A stretch of DNA of 64,000 nucleotides from Daedaleopsis sinensis. Taxonomy: Eukaryota; Basidiomycota; Agaricomycetes; Polyporales; Polyporaceae. Positions within the stretch are counted from its first letter, which is position 1. Every line of letters starts with the position of its first letter. The position numbers were made by a program, and so were the translations under genes. A model generated the notes under the pieces. The model ran no database searches. It was not told the origin of the DNA and was given only the letters and a program-made list of their open reading frames with translations. This document shows, one piece after another, positions 23,582-36,122 of this stretch. The DNA is taken from positions 992,001 through 1,056,000 of the forward strand of contig CM066304.1 of NCBI GenBank assembly GCA_033807695.1. The letters run 5' to 3'.

Positions 23582-23963
23582 AAAGTCTCGCTGTACTAGT
23601 CGTTCTGTTTTGTCGCGTGTACCGAGCGAGTGTCGGAATCAATCTCAACAGTATTCACCCTTACATCGAACACGCGTGAATACTACCGACCCTCTGTTCA
23701 GAATGGCTGAACGGCGCATACTGCACAAGGCCAGCGAGGAGCTAGAAGTCAGCGGCATGCATGTCCTGGACGATACTAGTCGAAGCAAGCCTCCCCTGGT
23801 CAGTCGATCAAGAGGCATCATGGGGAACCCTCTGGTATCTCCCGCACAACCACAGCGCAAGCGAAATCTGGTGACAACCCGATGACATTCCAACCCTAGC
23901 ATAGCGATACTATGTGCGATGATACATCCCAGAGACGACCAAACCCAGAAGACAGCGCGCGAA
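23582..23963. other. Intergenic region between convergent genes
   Basis: 382 bp between the LPMO stop and the stop of the small secreted protein. No feature recognised. Confidence 0.55.
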
Positions 23964-24553
23964 TCACGCAGTACCGTAAGTGACGAGCGTGTCTCCCTTG
24001 GCAGCACCCCCCGCAAAGCGCGCGGTGAAGGGGATGTTCTGCCCGCACACGGCGAACGCGGCCTTGATGCCCTCTGCAGAAGCGTCCGTCAGCACCTCGC
24101 TCCACCCCGCACGAGAGAGAAAGGCGGTAGTCGGTGAAAGGGGTGGGGATAGAGAGAGAAAATGAGAGAGAGAGAAGAGAACGGCACGCACGCTCCCAAC
24201 GACCCTTGGAGATGTTGAGCGTATCGCCCGCGACGACGGGCTTGATCGTGAACTTGACGTTCCCGGACTGGCCGACGGTCGAGGTCGGCGCGCCCTGGCA
24301 CTTCTGGATCGTGCCCGCGATGCCGCCGCAGATCTGCAGCAGCGCGACGTTTGACGTGTGGAAGTCCAAAGCCCTGCGGATACGGATCCACGCGTGTCAG
24401 TGTGCGTCCGCGCGCGTGGGTTCTGGACAGAGGGACGTACTTGGTGCTTGTGCACTTGACGTCGGTGACCTGTTCCTGGCGGACCTCGAGCGGCGCGGCG
24501 AACGCGCAGACGAAGAGCATCGCGAGAGCGTAGAAGATGGTCGCGAACTGCAT
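23964..24553 (-). CDS. Small secreted protein, function unknown
   Basis: Three exons (24441-24553, 24192-24373, 23964-24073), 405 nt, 134 residues, phases consistent. Signal peptide about residues 1-20 (MQFATIFYALAMLFVCAFAA), followed by a short possible propeptide PLEVRQ. The mature part has four cysteines (DVKCTST, LLQICGG, IQKCQGA, FAVCGQN) and a beta-rich look (NVKFTIKPVVAGDTLNIS), ending KGDTLVTYGTA. Secreted and small, as are many basidiomycete effector-like or wall proteins, but I do not recognise the family and do not infer a role. A TATA-like GATAAAAGG lies near 24795 on this strand. Confidence 0.8.
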
Positions 24554-25376
24554 CTTGCCTATGATGACGATGTGGTTGGTAGTGTGTGGGTGATGAGGAC
24601 GGGCGGGCGACACCGGAAAAAGTATGCAAGGAGGGGCAAGGGAGGGATTCCAAAGACCGTCGCAGACGGCAAAAGCAGCAACTCAATCGAAGAGAAAGAG
24701 AAAGAAGGTTAGCACTGCTTGAGCGAAGGCTGAACCGGTCAGAGGAATGAGGGTCGAGGAGACTTTGTGGGATGCACCCACGCGCACTCGGCCTTTTATC
24801 CATGCGCGCGCGAGCTCTCGAGGAATTCCAGAAGGGTACCTGATCGCTTGTCGCTAGGGTGATGCACCTTGCGGCTTGCCGCTATCCGCCGGCTGCCTCC
24901 GCGCCGGCTATGCTAGGACACACCGAGTTTCTGGACGTTGGACTTAAGGTTGAAGGTGTCTGTGTGGTCTATGTCCAATGAGGACATCTATGCAAGTGCT
25001 TATGAAACCCCTCTGAAAACGTTGCCTACCACACGGACCAGTTCATCGCGATACTGACATTGCGACTTTCATGGTATGGCCGTGGGACCTGACCTGGATT
25101 TGACATCAGATGTGAAAACGGCTCTTCCGGCGTCCGCCCGGCACGCGGAGGGCAAGGTTCGGTTGCAACGGAAGCTTCATTGGGCATATGTAGATCACCT
25201 GCGTGCTACAGCATTGGGCTACCGGTCAGTCGAGAATCTAGCACACAACATCAGTAGGCATTGAACGAGCACAAGGCAGAGCATAAGGCAGAAGAGACCA
25301 CCAGGGAGCAACTACTCACCGGTCACCCTCAAGCACGCTGTCGGTCGTTCCAAGAGGCGAACCAGGCGGGCCCGGC
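24554..25376. other. Intergenic region
   Basis: Holds the upstream region of the small secreted protein gene and the 3' flank of the methyltransferase gene. No gene seen. Confidence 0.5.
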
Positions 25377-27066
25377 TCAGAACAAAAACTTCACATTCTT
25401 GTACGTATCCAACAGGGGGTTCTCCCCGCTCCTCAGCCGCGTCCGCTGCACGTCCGCATACGTCTCCATGAACTCCGCGTGCGTGTACACCTGCGACTTG
25501 CGCTCCCCGACCGGCAGCCCGCTGCTCGACGTCACGCCGTCGACGGGCGGCCGCCGCGTCTTCGGGTGGTAGGACGAGAAGAAGCTGTTCCCCTCCTGCA
25601 GGGGCGACGCGGCCATGTGCAGCGGCGTGAACCGCGGTGTGTGCTGCTCAGCGTCCGCGAGGGGGAGCGGCTGCGCGAGGACGTGCTCGTACATGTCCCG
25701 CAGGTTCTCGAAGTGCGTCGGGAAGAAGATGTCGAAGTACCCTTGCTGGACGAGCAGCGTCTCGCAGGGCACCATCGTGTTCTGGTACCGGGTTTGGACG
25801 ACGGGCGCGTTGATGCCCGGGATCGCGTTCGGCAAGGAGGAGAAGTCAGAGAGGAGGAGGCGGTGTCGGGGGAAGTGTCGACGGAGCGTGCGCAAGAGCG
25901 TGAGGAGGCGCGTAGGGATGTATTCGGGTGGCGAGAGATTAGGTGCGAACGGTAAGTTTGTGTAGAACGTGCGGAACGTGGACGACATCTTGAGAAGGCG
26001 TGATATTGGTGGTGAGTGGTTGAGATAGCGTCGGAGAGCAAGAAATGAGCTGATGAGAGGGTCCGTGATCTTGGTGTAATATGTGCTGAAATCGCCGCTC
26101 TTGTCAACGGTGACGATTCCTTGGTAGGGCTCGAGTGTGCGGAGGTCGTAACGTATTAGGTCGTGGGCAAAGTTGTCCTGAAGAGCGATTCAATCATGCG
26201 GACGAAAGAACGAAAGATAGAGACTCACTATAACTTCCATCGCGAGGAAGAAGCACGGTGCAGGCTCACGCGTGTTCCACCGGAAGATGCTCTTGTTATG
26301 CACAGTCACACAAGGATGGGACGTGCAGAGCTTCTCCCTCTGCAAGCCGGCGAGGTTTTCACTAATTTCGATGATGTTGTACCGCGTACGCTCGTACACA
26401 TCTGGGTAGTCTTCTCGGAGATAGTCGAGGATGTCGAGAGCCAGAGTGCCGTTCCCCGCCCCAATCTCGTAAATGACGAAGTCCTCATAGGGAAAGTACT
26501 TGAGGAGGTACTCGGACACGAGGCATTGAGCTATCGCTCTGCCGTACCACGGCTTCCAACCTGGACCATCAACAGACATTCTTTCCTCAACACGGCGAGT
26601 CACTAACCTTGAAAAGTTCTGTCGGTGTATGCCACAGCTGCTTGCCCGGCCCCTCCCCGTCCTCCCCGTACGCCGCATACCTCTTCGTCACCTCCGCCTC
26701 AAACTGCGTGCTATTCCTCACAGCAGAGAAGTCAATAGGTTCCAGTGCAGAGAAGATGGTCGCCTGCTTCGAGAAGTAGCCGTAGTTGGGGTTGTACAGA
26801 GCGTCCTCGATGTAGTCGCGCACGAGCATCTTCACGCGACGCGGAGGCTCCCGCTCCCGTTCAAGGTCGTTCGCCGTAACGCGCCGATAGTTGACATGAT
26901 CGGCGTCGGGGATGTCTGAGAAAGAGTACTTGTCATTGTAATTGATCCTCTCGTCTGCTGCTCTCTTGCTGCGAGGAACGGACGTCGAGAAAGACGCGGT
27001 AGCCGACGAATGTCTGAGGCGGAATATATACGGTCGCGCAGAGAGTCGAGCTGCACGAGAGAGCAT
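25377..27066 (-). CDS. NDUFAF7: NDUFAF7/MidA-like protein arginine methyltransferase, mitochondrial
   Basis: Three exons (26608-27066, 26229-26552, 25377-26177), 1,584 nt, 527 residues, phases consistent. The family methylates an arginine of a complex I core subunit during assembly of mitochondrial NADH dehydrogenase. The N-terminus is basic and Ser/Arg-rich (MLSRAARLSARPYIFRLR), as in a mitochondrial targeting sequence. The conserved parts are MLVRDYIEDALYNPNYGYFS, the LWHTPTELFKPWYGRAIA block, the SAM-binding motif VIYEIGAGNGTLALDIL and EISENLAGLQ; the C-terminal family half follows (DNFAHDLIRYDL, then QQGYFDIFFPTHF). To keep FKPWYG in frame, intron 1 must end in AAG rather than YAG. No truncation is visible. 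Confidence 0.9.
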
Positions 27067-27389
27067 GTAGCTCTGAGGGGGAGGTAGATGTTTGCCCTGG
27101 GTCTGCCAAGGAGAAGGAGGAGGTCGAGGAGGTCGAGGAGGCCTCTGCCAATATTGGCTAGCTGGTGCGCCCAAATCCGGCGAGCGTCATTGGCTTTCGA
27201 TCCTAATATACGCAAACAACGCCTAGTACTTAGTACTTACTAATAGTAGTACTAAGGCTACTAATATGATTATGGTACCAGTTACCAGTACTAGTGACCA
27301 GTGTACATAATATACAGAGTACAGTACACCTGAGTCAAACTGAAGGCCCGATTCCGAAGTGGCACAATACTTGTATCCGGCCACCACTA
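27067..27389. other. Intergenic region
   Basis: 323 bp with AT-rich runs of GTACTA/TAGTAC type repeats around 27225-27300. No gene. Confidence 0.5.
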
Positions 27390-29062
27390 CTACTCTTGAA
27401 TCCGAGCCTCCTCTATGATGCAATCGTGGTCACGCACATCATGGTCACGATGCGCAATAGACCCGACAACCCTGACGAAACTCGGAATCCCAACAGACAT
27501 CGAGCCAGACGACTCTAGATGCAAAGGATGTTCCGTCTCTATCCGTAAGGTTCGGCTTCTCGATTCTTGGAGGTGGAGAAGGAAGCGGTTGATGAGGACC
27601 GATGTACATCTGCGGAAACACCTCAATCTCAGGAGGCGGTTGACTGTACCATAACGTATGTGCTCTTACGGTTCTGCGAAGAGGCTGACGTAGCTCTGAG
27701 AGCCATCGCCAAAGATCTAGGTTTCATTATGTCAGTTTGGCAATCCAGTATCGTAAACAGAATTCGAAGCCTACCGAGAGTAAGGTGAATATTAGCTGAA
27801 GCACGTTCAGCGTAAGCAGGACGCTGTGGGGCTGTTTCTTCAATATGTGTATGGCAGCGGAGCTAGGAAAGACGCACATGAAGTATATAGTGCCTAGACA
27901 TGTGCGAATGATCAAAAGCTTGTTTAGCAGCGAGTGATATAAACGACTCTCACATACCATCTCGTATCAACAGGTCTTGCAATGAGCGTGGCTTCAGAAT
28001 ATGTGATAGATAGTTGAATTTCGTGGGAATACTCCACAGAGTGATGCCGATGAGGAAGATATCAGCGAGGATGAGGCTTCCTCTCGAGATGATGACGTCT
28101 TGAAACGCGCCATGTTAGAGATGTTGTGACACAAGTATATGCAGAACTATAGCCGGCGAATGATGCGTACCTCTGCAGAAGCATCAGTACCCTGTCTGAA
28201 CATGCAAGATTGTCAGAGCGCGCCTCGCAAAATCGTGGATAGTGATCGTGATCGTCTCTGAACAGCCAAAAACGGGGTCGTTGATGCCGCCGATCGCGTC
28301 CAGAAAGAAGTGACTCTGATACTATCAGAATCGTGTCCGCCTCATGTATACCCGAACGCACCAAATTGACACCCAGAGGAACGACCGACAGTGCGAATAC
28401 GAGGGCTCCCCACGCCCAAGATCTACTGAGTGAATACGCGCGGAGCGCGGAGAATGCTGCGAGTGCAGAATTGGTCGCATCGGTAAATGAATCTCATGAC
28501 TGTCATGGAGGAGTCTACGAGGCTCACCTGCCCATGGAAAAAGCTGTGATATCTGTACAGCAGACAGAGCTCGCTGTGTCGATGCGCAGCTTCAGGTGCC
28601 ATAAGCATGAGCAGCCCGGTCTCGAGACCTAGGAGAACGTACCTCTGCGATAAGCGAGGATTGGGATTGTCAGTGATACGACTACGCACAGTATCGTGCA
28701 GGACTGACTTACGTTGTCCGTGAATATCGGTAAATATATAGCCAAGCAAAGGAGGTAGTTGGAGAGGGAGAGATATTTGCTCAGAAAGAATAGGATGGAT
28801 GCACCCGTGAGCTTCCGTCTCCAGAAGTATTCCACCTCGTCCCCGAGGATAATGACGGACTCGTATATGTAGAATACTGTGCATGATCTTGAGTTTCAGC
28901 CACAAGTCGATATGTCGCATCACTATGCGCACCTGCTGCTGCGAGCGTACAACATGTACCGACGAATCTCCAACTCTATATGAGCTCGACTATGACAAGA
29001 GCCAGTCGGTGGTGAGTAAATAGTACTCACAGGCTCTCTTGGTCAGCGATAGGATCTGACAT
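27390..29062 (-). CDS. DUF6533-type seven-helix membrane protein, paralog 2
   Basis: Same 13-exon plan as its neighbours. Start MSDPIADQESL; DUF6533 core VFYIYESVIILGDEVEYFWR and SILFFLSKYLSLSNYL, PIFTDN; then SCASTQRALS...FPWA, AFSALRAYSLSRSW...VVPLGVNLV, GINDPVFGC, VIISRGSLILADIFLIGITL, RDG, VLLTLNVLQLIFTL, YVSLFAEP, and the tail CTSVLINRFLLHLQ. The 2-nt exons are AG at 28643-28644 and AG at 28171-28172. The intron before the second one appears to start with GC (28223), the only odd donor I saw in this family. It seems intact but is a little less certain than the others. Role as for paralog 1: receptor-like, unknown ligand. Confidence 0.75.
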
Positions 29063-30953
29063 GGCTTCGGTAGGGAGAAAGTGGAGAGTCGAGACGGGCA
29101 GTGTTGACCCACGTACACGTCGCAGAGCCGTTTTATGAGGTTGAGCGCACTGCTAATGTGGATTTGAATTGAGACCCGGCGATGAGAGGGCTGCCGACAT
29201 GTGGCATAGAGACGGAACATTACATGTCTATTGCTCCCAAAGCGAAGAACCGCCGGCTCGTGGTTCAGACTGATCGTGAGACCGCGGTATTCTGAATCTT
29301 TGTAGCTGAGTCCTCCAATCACTTAGGCGTTGGAATTTCAAAAGTCGTATCGCGCGCCCAACAGTTGTGAGCGATCCGCGGACTAGTCCCATTTGATAGC
29401 ATCGAGGCCGTGTGTCCCAAAATTGGAAAGTTCTGTCTAAATGTAGAAAGCTATCAAGAGATGCAACGAACCGCGAGAGCCATGCAATTGCAACATACCA
29501 CGGTAACACCCTCGAGTATCCGAACGTCAGTCGATCATGCCTACTAACCGGTGACGGTGAGACGCCAGAATCAGTGCAAGAACTTTGAGTTATGCGAAGA
29601 TAGAGGGTGTTCTTGTTGGAACAGAAGACAGCGTGATACTGAGCGTGCACATGGCGTACCACGTACAGTCCAGTGGGATCATGGAGATTGACTCGGATGC
29701 AAAGACATCTACGGAGAGCACCTAATGGATATCTCTGGTCTCGTACCCAGACGTAGAGTAGAACGCCCGCACCCCACCACCGCGGTAGACTCAGAGACCA
29801 GATATCTCTAAAACACACAAGCTGTGAAAGTGACCTGTAGAAGTCCATTCACATATGCACGTCATAATTCACCACGTACATAGCGTGACACTGACCTCAA
29901 GCAACTGCAAATTGAACTGCTTGCCCGCCGCCCGGCTCTGAGTCCCCCATCCATCCTAGGAACGCCAGCCTCTCGTTCTGCGTCAAGAGAACCCTGAAAT
30001 ATCCCCAAGAGGCCGACGAAAAGTCTGGACAGTGCATAACTCACTTTGTCGTGACCTCTGTCTCGGTCTTCGTACAGATCCATACGGCAGAAGGAGCAAT
30101 GGGCTCCTATACGAGAAGATAGTTGCCTGCTCTAGGTCGAAGGCGTAGTGGAAGTCGTGCAAACGGCGAGAATTTTCACGCGATATGGCTCTTCGTCATG
30201 TCTGAAGTCGTTTGCGGTGACAGGCCGGCAGGTTGGACGTAGTTGTCCTTGGGAGTATCATAGGAGTGCCTGTCCGTGTGGTGAATTCTCTCCTCTGGGC
30301 AGCTCCGGGAACGACATGATGGTGAAGGCAAGTAAAGTCTGATACAATGAGAACACAGAAACATTGCAAGATAGAATCCTAGACAAGAGAAAGCTGAGTG
30401 AGTGAGGGACGTAAGGGTCCAGAGGGTCCAGGGATAGAGCCTCGGAGTCGCAGAGTCGGTCCGAGCCGTCTGCTAGCGCCACAAGCGTTATGTAAACATT
30501 CCAAATTGAGGAGCGTCAATGCTGATGGCTTTTAATCCTAACATGCGCAAACAACGTCTACGTGACGCACGGCCCGTTCGAAGTTGCGATCACTAACTTT
30601 GCCCAGAGTTGGCATGATACCCTGCTATTTGAAAATTCAGTGTATGAGTTGTTGATGTGGGTAGATAGACTAAATAGAAGTGGACGTACAGCCTTCGATG
30701 TATGGTACTACTACTAGTAAATATAAGTATCATCATGATATAATCGAAAGTACAAGGACCCGGCGTTGCGTACTAGTCGGGGTACCAGGTAGACTACTAC
30801 ATCATCTCGGTGAGTGCTGGAGCCAGAAACTATACTACTAACTACTAGTAATAAGGGCTAGAATCTCTGACACAACTTCGGACGGGAGGACAGTGACTGA
30901 TTCTGAGGAGATCCTTTCGTATCTACATGCAATGTACAGTAAGCGATGTAGCC
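29063..30953. other. Intergenic, possible decayed gene
   Basis: About 1.9 kb. On the minus strand an open stretch at 29228-29848 includes RDIWSLSLPRWWGAGVLLYV and YPLGALRRCLCI, weakly like the second helix of receptor-like basidiomycete proteins, and an isolated MSFPELPRGENSPHG start lies near 30315. I cannot build a gene, so these may be remnants of a further paralog or chance. The stretch 30640-30900 is AT-rich with many TACTAGTA steps. Confidence 0.3.
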
Positions 30954-32477
30954 TCAAGAGATTTGGGGTGTGACGAAGCTCGGGATATCATTCGAAGAGC
31001 CGACCGAAAGATGGAGAGGGTCATCTGAGGCAACCCTCAGTGTACCACTTGCAGACTCTTGTAGATGTAGCATGAAGCGGGAGACGAGAATTGCGGTGCA
31101 GCTATGTTTCCGAGGTATGTCCCTGTTAACCGAGTAGAAAAGCAATGGAAGGGTGTTCACGTACGGTCCCGTGAATATACTGACGTAGCTCCCGAGTCCG
31201 TTTCCGAAGACCTGTGAAGGGATGTAAGTACTCGGGATGTAGTCAGGACAGTGCTGGACTCACAGAGGTTAAACTGAAGGTGAGATGCATCACGTTCAGA
31301 ATGACTAGTATGCTGAAGCGAGGATCACGGATCAACTTGAGCCGGTGCATAGGTATACTGTACATATAAAGCTTACCTGAAGAACACAGTACCGTCTCGA
31401 AGAAGGGTGCTTTGAATTGAGGATGGCTGGGATAGAATGTCTTGCTTCGGGATAGTGCATAGAGTGATTGCAATGAGGAGCACATCGGCCACTATCAGAC
31501 ATCCCCTGGAGATGGTGACAACTGCCGGCAGTATTAATGGTGTACTCAGAAACCCAGGTGCACGTGAACGACATACGCCTACACAAAGGGTGTCAGTGCA
31601 CGAGCGTTACAAAGATGCCTTGGTTTACTGACTCTACAACCTCATCCACGGTAAACTCAGGATCGGTTGTGCATCCAAACACGGGATCGACTTCACCATT
31701 GACCCCAATGGTGAAGTACTGGGTCTGGCGCACAAACGGGTTAGCTGCGGGCGTTGGAGCTCAAACGAACACACTTACGATGTTGATTCCAAATGGCACC
31801 ACGGATAACAGGAACACGACTATCGACAATAGCCTAGCTCTCCTCAGTGCGAAGGCACGAAGAGATGAGAAGGCTGTACCCGGATCGATGAGCCAACAAA
31901 CGAGCGAGAGAGTGTCATGAACGCACCGGCCCAAGGCACAAATTGCAGACTCTGAAAGACGAGAAGTGCATTCTGAATGTTGGAGCAACTACACGCATAT
32001 AGTTAGGCCCCATCCCTGCGGTATCACTAGATGTAGATGACATACCTCTGAGCGATGGTTAATAGACGGTCATAGCTTCTGTCAAAGACATATCGATACT
32101 CACTTTGTTTGTTAATACTGGTAGGAATGTTGTTATACTCAAGAACGCCACAGCAAGAGCCAGATACTTATTCAATAGATACAGCACGGAAGAGCCGGTG
32201 AGTTTGCCCTTCCAGAAGTATTTTAGCTCGCTGCCGGATGAGATGACCCATTCGTAAACCATGAGCACTGTGAGCTACCTCTTCAGATACGGCATTTCAC
32301 GTGACGGAGGCGAAGAATGTCCAAACCTGAGGCAGCAATCGTACAGCAAGTGTCGACAGACCTGAGAAAATGGCCGGAGTGAGCTTCTCCACTGCGAGGT
32401 ATAAGGCTTAAGGCTTACAGGCTATCGTAGGCTGCAATGAGCTCAGCGGCGGCATCTGAGTCTGGTGAGAGTGACAT
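30954..32477 (-). CDS. DUF6533-type seven-helix membrane protein, paralog 3
   Basis: Thirteen exons, no stops. Start MSLSPDSDAAAELIAAYDSL; core VLMVYEWVISSGSELKYFWK, SVLYLLNKYLAL, PVLTNK; SCSNIQNALLV...FVPWA; AFSSLRAFALRRARLLS...VVPFGINIV; the loop QYFTIGVNGEVDPVFGCTT; LVTISRGCLIVADVLLIAIT; RDG; ILVILNVMHLTFSL; YVSIFTGP; tail CTAILVSRFMLHLQESASGT. The 2-nt exons are AG at 32046-32047 and GC at 31577-31578. The GC joins GA and TT into Glu-Leu; skipping it destroys the frame of ISRGC. Function unknown, membrane receptor-like. Confidence 0.8.
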
Positions 32478-33136
32478 AATGTGCAAGCGTTTTCTCGAAG
32501 GGAGAGGGAGCGGGGGGATTGGACGTACCCCTCAGAGCACACGCTGAATATATATGCCCTGCATCCAAAAAGCAGCGCAAGTGTTGACCATCTCCCGATA
32601 GTCACTGCACATGTACGCCGTCTTTGCGCAGCGCACGCCGCGTCGAGGAAGACGGTGACGCACGTGGCTACAACCAGTTCGTCAAGAAAGTAAGACATAT
32701 AGAAGCTCAGGCAGTAGAACACCAAGTGACGGTCACCGGAGTACCAGATGGTAGTGGTGCATATCCGGAGATCCCAGCATGAGAAGCGGTTCGTAGTCAA
32801 ACTCTATTACTGCGCATGCCAAAAAGAAGGTTAATCAGTCGGTGCCGCAGGAGAAAGCTAAAGTTGAGCACGCAGCGGTGAGGCAATTTTAGCTAGCCTT
32901 TGCTGCCACAAAGGTCTACCGTTTGCATAGAGTAGGGAGGATGATAATTAATAATAAGTACTGTCGATTTGTGGTGCTGGCGTCGAAGCTATTGCCTTCT
33001 GATCCTATCAACTTTCAAGGACAAACAGCCAATGGCCCGGCACGCTAAGCGCCAAGTTGTGTATTGTGCATAGATCTAGAGTAAGCTGCGACGCACAAAA
33101 GGTTCTGAGACAAATGCAGTCAGTACGGCTCCCCCA
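32478..33136. other. Intergenic region
   Basis: 659 bp between paralog 3 and paralog 4; no coding exons recognised. A TATA-like AATATATA on the minus strand near 32545 may belong to paralog 3. Confidence 0.45.
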
Positions 33137-34806
33137 TCAGCTACCGAGTTCTTTCGACGCAGTATCAGGGAAAACGAAGCCGTCTACACCGGATGGGCCT
33201 GCGAGGCCTCTTGCAAAGCTCGGTCTTCCATTCTCATCAGAGCTTGAGAAGTGGAGCACATGATCCGAGCCGAGCTTCATGGGGCGCTGGCTGAGTTCTT
33301 GCAAGTCGAGTAGGAAGCGCGCCACGAGCATCGATGTCACTCTGCATGGTCATCGTCAGTCCTGTACACACCCCTCTGTAGCAGTCGCAGTCGCACGAGC
33401 AGCGACTGCGCATGACTGACGACGTACGGCTCTGTGAACACGGTGATGTAGCTGCCGCCCATGTCTCCGAAGATCTGCGAGATAGTGTGAGCGCCGTCGC
33501 AATCCATAGCGTCCCGGAAGACCCACCGATTTCACAGAGAAAGCAAGGTGGAGGACGTTCATGACAAGCAAGATGCTGGGGGAGCATGAGCACACACGCG
33601 GCGTCCATATGCGAACCACACACATGAAGTAGATGGCACCTATGATGTCAATGGGCACTTCGTCAAACCTGCACTGTGAATGGGGACACAAGAGATAGAC
33701 TAACCGTCTCGCAGCAAGATTCCTTTGAGAGAAAGTCGCTTCGGTAATGACGAGCCGTCCCGCCAAAGGATAGACCATGTTATGATGACGAGCGCGCTGT
33801 CAGCGACGATATTGCCTGTCCGCGATGTCACTACGACTGCAAACGGGATGATTCATGCCGATTTATCGTGAGTTTCCTTGAGGATGTACCACAACGTGGA
33901 CGTACATCTGCTGAACCGGTCAGTGAGCCTGAAATGTAAGCACGGGCGAGAGTACTGACATCAGAGCGAGCTGTGGGGTGACATCATCTAGAGCGAGGCA
34001 CCCGATGCCGGGAATGTTCACCCCAGTCACATTGTAGGCGAAACCACCCTGTGACCCATCCGTCAGCCTGTGTAGGATATGCGGAGAAAGCGAAAGCGAG
34101 CTAACCAGGTTAACTGCGACAGGGATCATAGCAAGACACAGGACCACCACAGTCAAAATCCACGACCGAGTCATTGCGTGGGCTCGCAGTGCCGCGAACG
34201 CTGTGATCATCAAGCCCTTCTCAGTGAGCGGAGGAAGCTTTGGTAACGTGCACGGAGCTCACCAGAACAAGGAACTATGCCCAGTATTTGTAATGCCAAC
34301 AGGGTTCTTGAGAACACGCCGCAACTAATGTCGGCCAAGTCAGTATCAATCCGTTCGATCCCGTGCTAGTAGAAGGACAGACCTCTGTGCAACATCGACT
34401 CCTTGAATGTGAGATATCACAGTCTACGATTGATGATACACACCTCGTCAGAAGGGAAGGTCAAGCCTGTGTATGTCGCCAGGACTAGGAAGCACTTCAC
34501 CAACGCGATATACTTGGTCGCGAAGAATAGTGCCGACGCGCGGCTTAAGCCACGCTTCCAGAAGACGGCCTCTTCACGAGATAGGGTGACGAGAGAGTCG
34601 TATATGAAAAAGACTATAGTTGTGTATTGAACCGAGCGCATGAGAGTAGCATAAGAACTCGGTACCTGAGGCTGCAACCTCGCAGTAGTTACCAATGACA
34701 CTGAGAAGGGATGGTGAGCTCGGCGAAAGAGAGATAAATAGATCACGCACAGGCTGTCAAAGTAAGCTATAGTCGAGGCGATTTTTTGGTCTGCTTCTGT
34801 AGACAT
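33137..34806 (-). CDS. DUF6533-type seven-helix membrane protein, paralog 4
   Basis: The most divergent member of the cluster but with the same exon plan. Start MSTEADQKIASTIAYFDSL; core VFFIYDSLVTLSREEAVFWK, SALFFATKYIALVKCFLVLA; SCGVFSRTLLALQ; AFAALRAHAMTRSW...MIPVAVNLV; loop GFAYNVTGVNIPGIGC; FVVTSRTGNIVADSALVIIT; RDG; LLVMNVLHLAFSVKS; GSYITVFTEP; tail TSMLVARFLLDLQELSQRP. The 2-nt exons are AG at 34383-34384 and AT at 33906-33907. The AT unit lies between CAG and GTACGT and is needed to read LIFVVTSR. Because the paralog is divergent, retention of both micro-exons argues they are real. Confidence 0.78.
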
Positions 34807-35681
34807 TGGAGAAGTGTCGACGAGATAGAGTATTGCTGAACGAGGATGAGTTCGCCATGGGAGTCGCTGGAGGGTTATATGTCGCATCACGCAAGCTTAG
34901 GCCGGCTGCGCGCTTCTGCGTAAGAACACCGCTAGAAACGACATTAGTGTGCTCTCAAGTCAGGAATAGACAACGGGTTTCCTATGATCGTCCTAGGGAA
35001 AATGTTCAGTTCAAAGCGATGTTCCTGCATATCTCAGAGGTCGGCACAGGTAGCGGCAAACAAGTGTGGGTATGTAACGGATGCTTATGGGCTCACTTGA
35101 ACTTTTTCACATCGATTTTCGGCTTCTGTGTCGTCTGCGGAGGTACAGCACGCCGCCCAATGTACGCGCGCAGGTATTCTTGATAGATACGAGGTGCGTT
35201 TACTATGACCTTGTGAGAACAGGGATGAATCGCTCTGAGGATTGCGGTGCGATGTTGGTGATTTGGACGTCTCTAACAAGTGATGAACACTTGACGTAGT
35301 CTTCTTCACTTCCTGAACACCGGCTGTGTCAATCCGGTTATGTAGCAGAGACGACAATCTGTGACGGTCAACAAATAAGGAGGATTATCCTGTGGGCCGC
35401 ATTGCCTCCATTTTTATAGCGTAGGCATACGGCGTAGCAGACACAGCTTGGTGCGCTGATTCTAAATGAATGCAAGAACACGAGTTTATTGATTGCGAGA
35501 AGAGATAACATCGCGGGTGGGTACATACCTTCGCCAGAGCAGCAACCCCTCAATGAGAAGCAGTCGGACTCACAACGTGCTCGAGCGGGTATCGGAGGAG
35601 AGCGAAGGCACAGTTCCTATATCCAAGCAAGTACAATTCAAGTACAACGATCTCAATCCTTACATGATGTGCGTCGACACT
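34807..35681. other. Intergenic region
   Basis: 875 bp. No gene recognised. Holds the upstream flank of paralog 4 and the 3' flank of the TMEM14-like gene. Confidence 0.45.
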
Positions 35682-36122
35682 TCAAGACCGCACGGCGGCG
35701 ACAATCTTGCCATAATAAAGTGCCGAAACAGCAGAGGTAGCGGTGAGGATGGCGGGCACTGGGCCCTTGGCAGCGCGGGGAGCGGATGAGAGCAGGAGAA
35801 GAGCAGACGCGCCTGGTTGATTGAAGGGTATTTGAATTCGATGGTGTGCATACGAGCCAGGCTGGACGAGACTCACCGAGAGCAGCCTCGAGACCGTTCG
35901 GAGTGCCCTTGCGGATGGCGTCCGCGCTCCAGAGGTACAGTGCGCCGACACTGGCGGCGACAAACACACCAGAGAGTGCTGGTGAGTATAGAAGGATTGT
36001 ACACGTAGTCGTGCGACTCACCCGACACCTGCCACTAGGGAGGGGATACTACGCGTCCTCGCGAAGCCGGTGATCCCACCGACGATGCAGAGGGTGCCCA
36101 TGACATATGCGGGGTATGCAGA
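35682..36122 (-). CDS. TMEM14-family small membrane protein, 5' end uncertain
   Basis: Three exons are clear: 36029-36122, 35877-35978 and 35682-35812 (327 nt, 108 residues plus stop). They read SAYPAYVMGTLCIVGGITGF, then SIPSLVAALSGVFVAASVGA, LYLWSADAIRKGTPNGLE, and SALLLLSSAPRAAKGPVPAI ending YYGKIVAAVRS. This is the TMEM14/UPF0136 pattern of four short hydrophobic helices; relatives sit in mitochondrial or other internal membranes, with roles suggested in heme or lipid handling. The start codon is not settled. The family N-terminus is only a few residues longer than what I see, so a short 5' exon is likely. An alternative is an upstream exon starting near 36279 (MRGLGARPSLARA) that splices in phase, but its sequence is low complexity. 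Confidence 0.8.
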
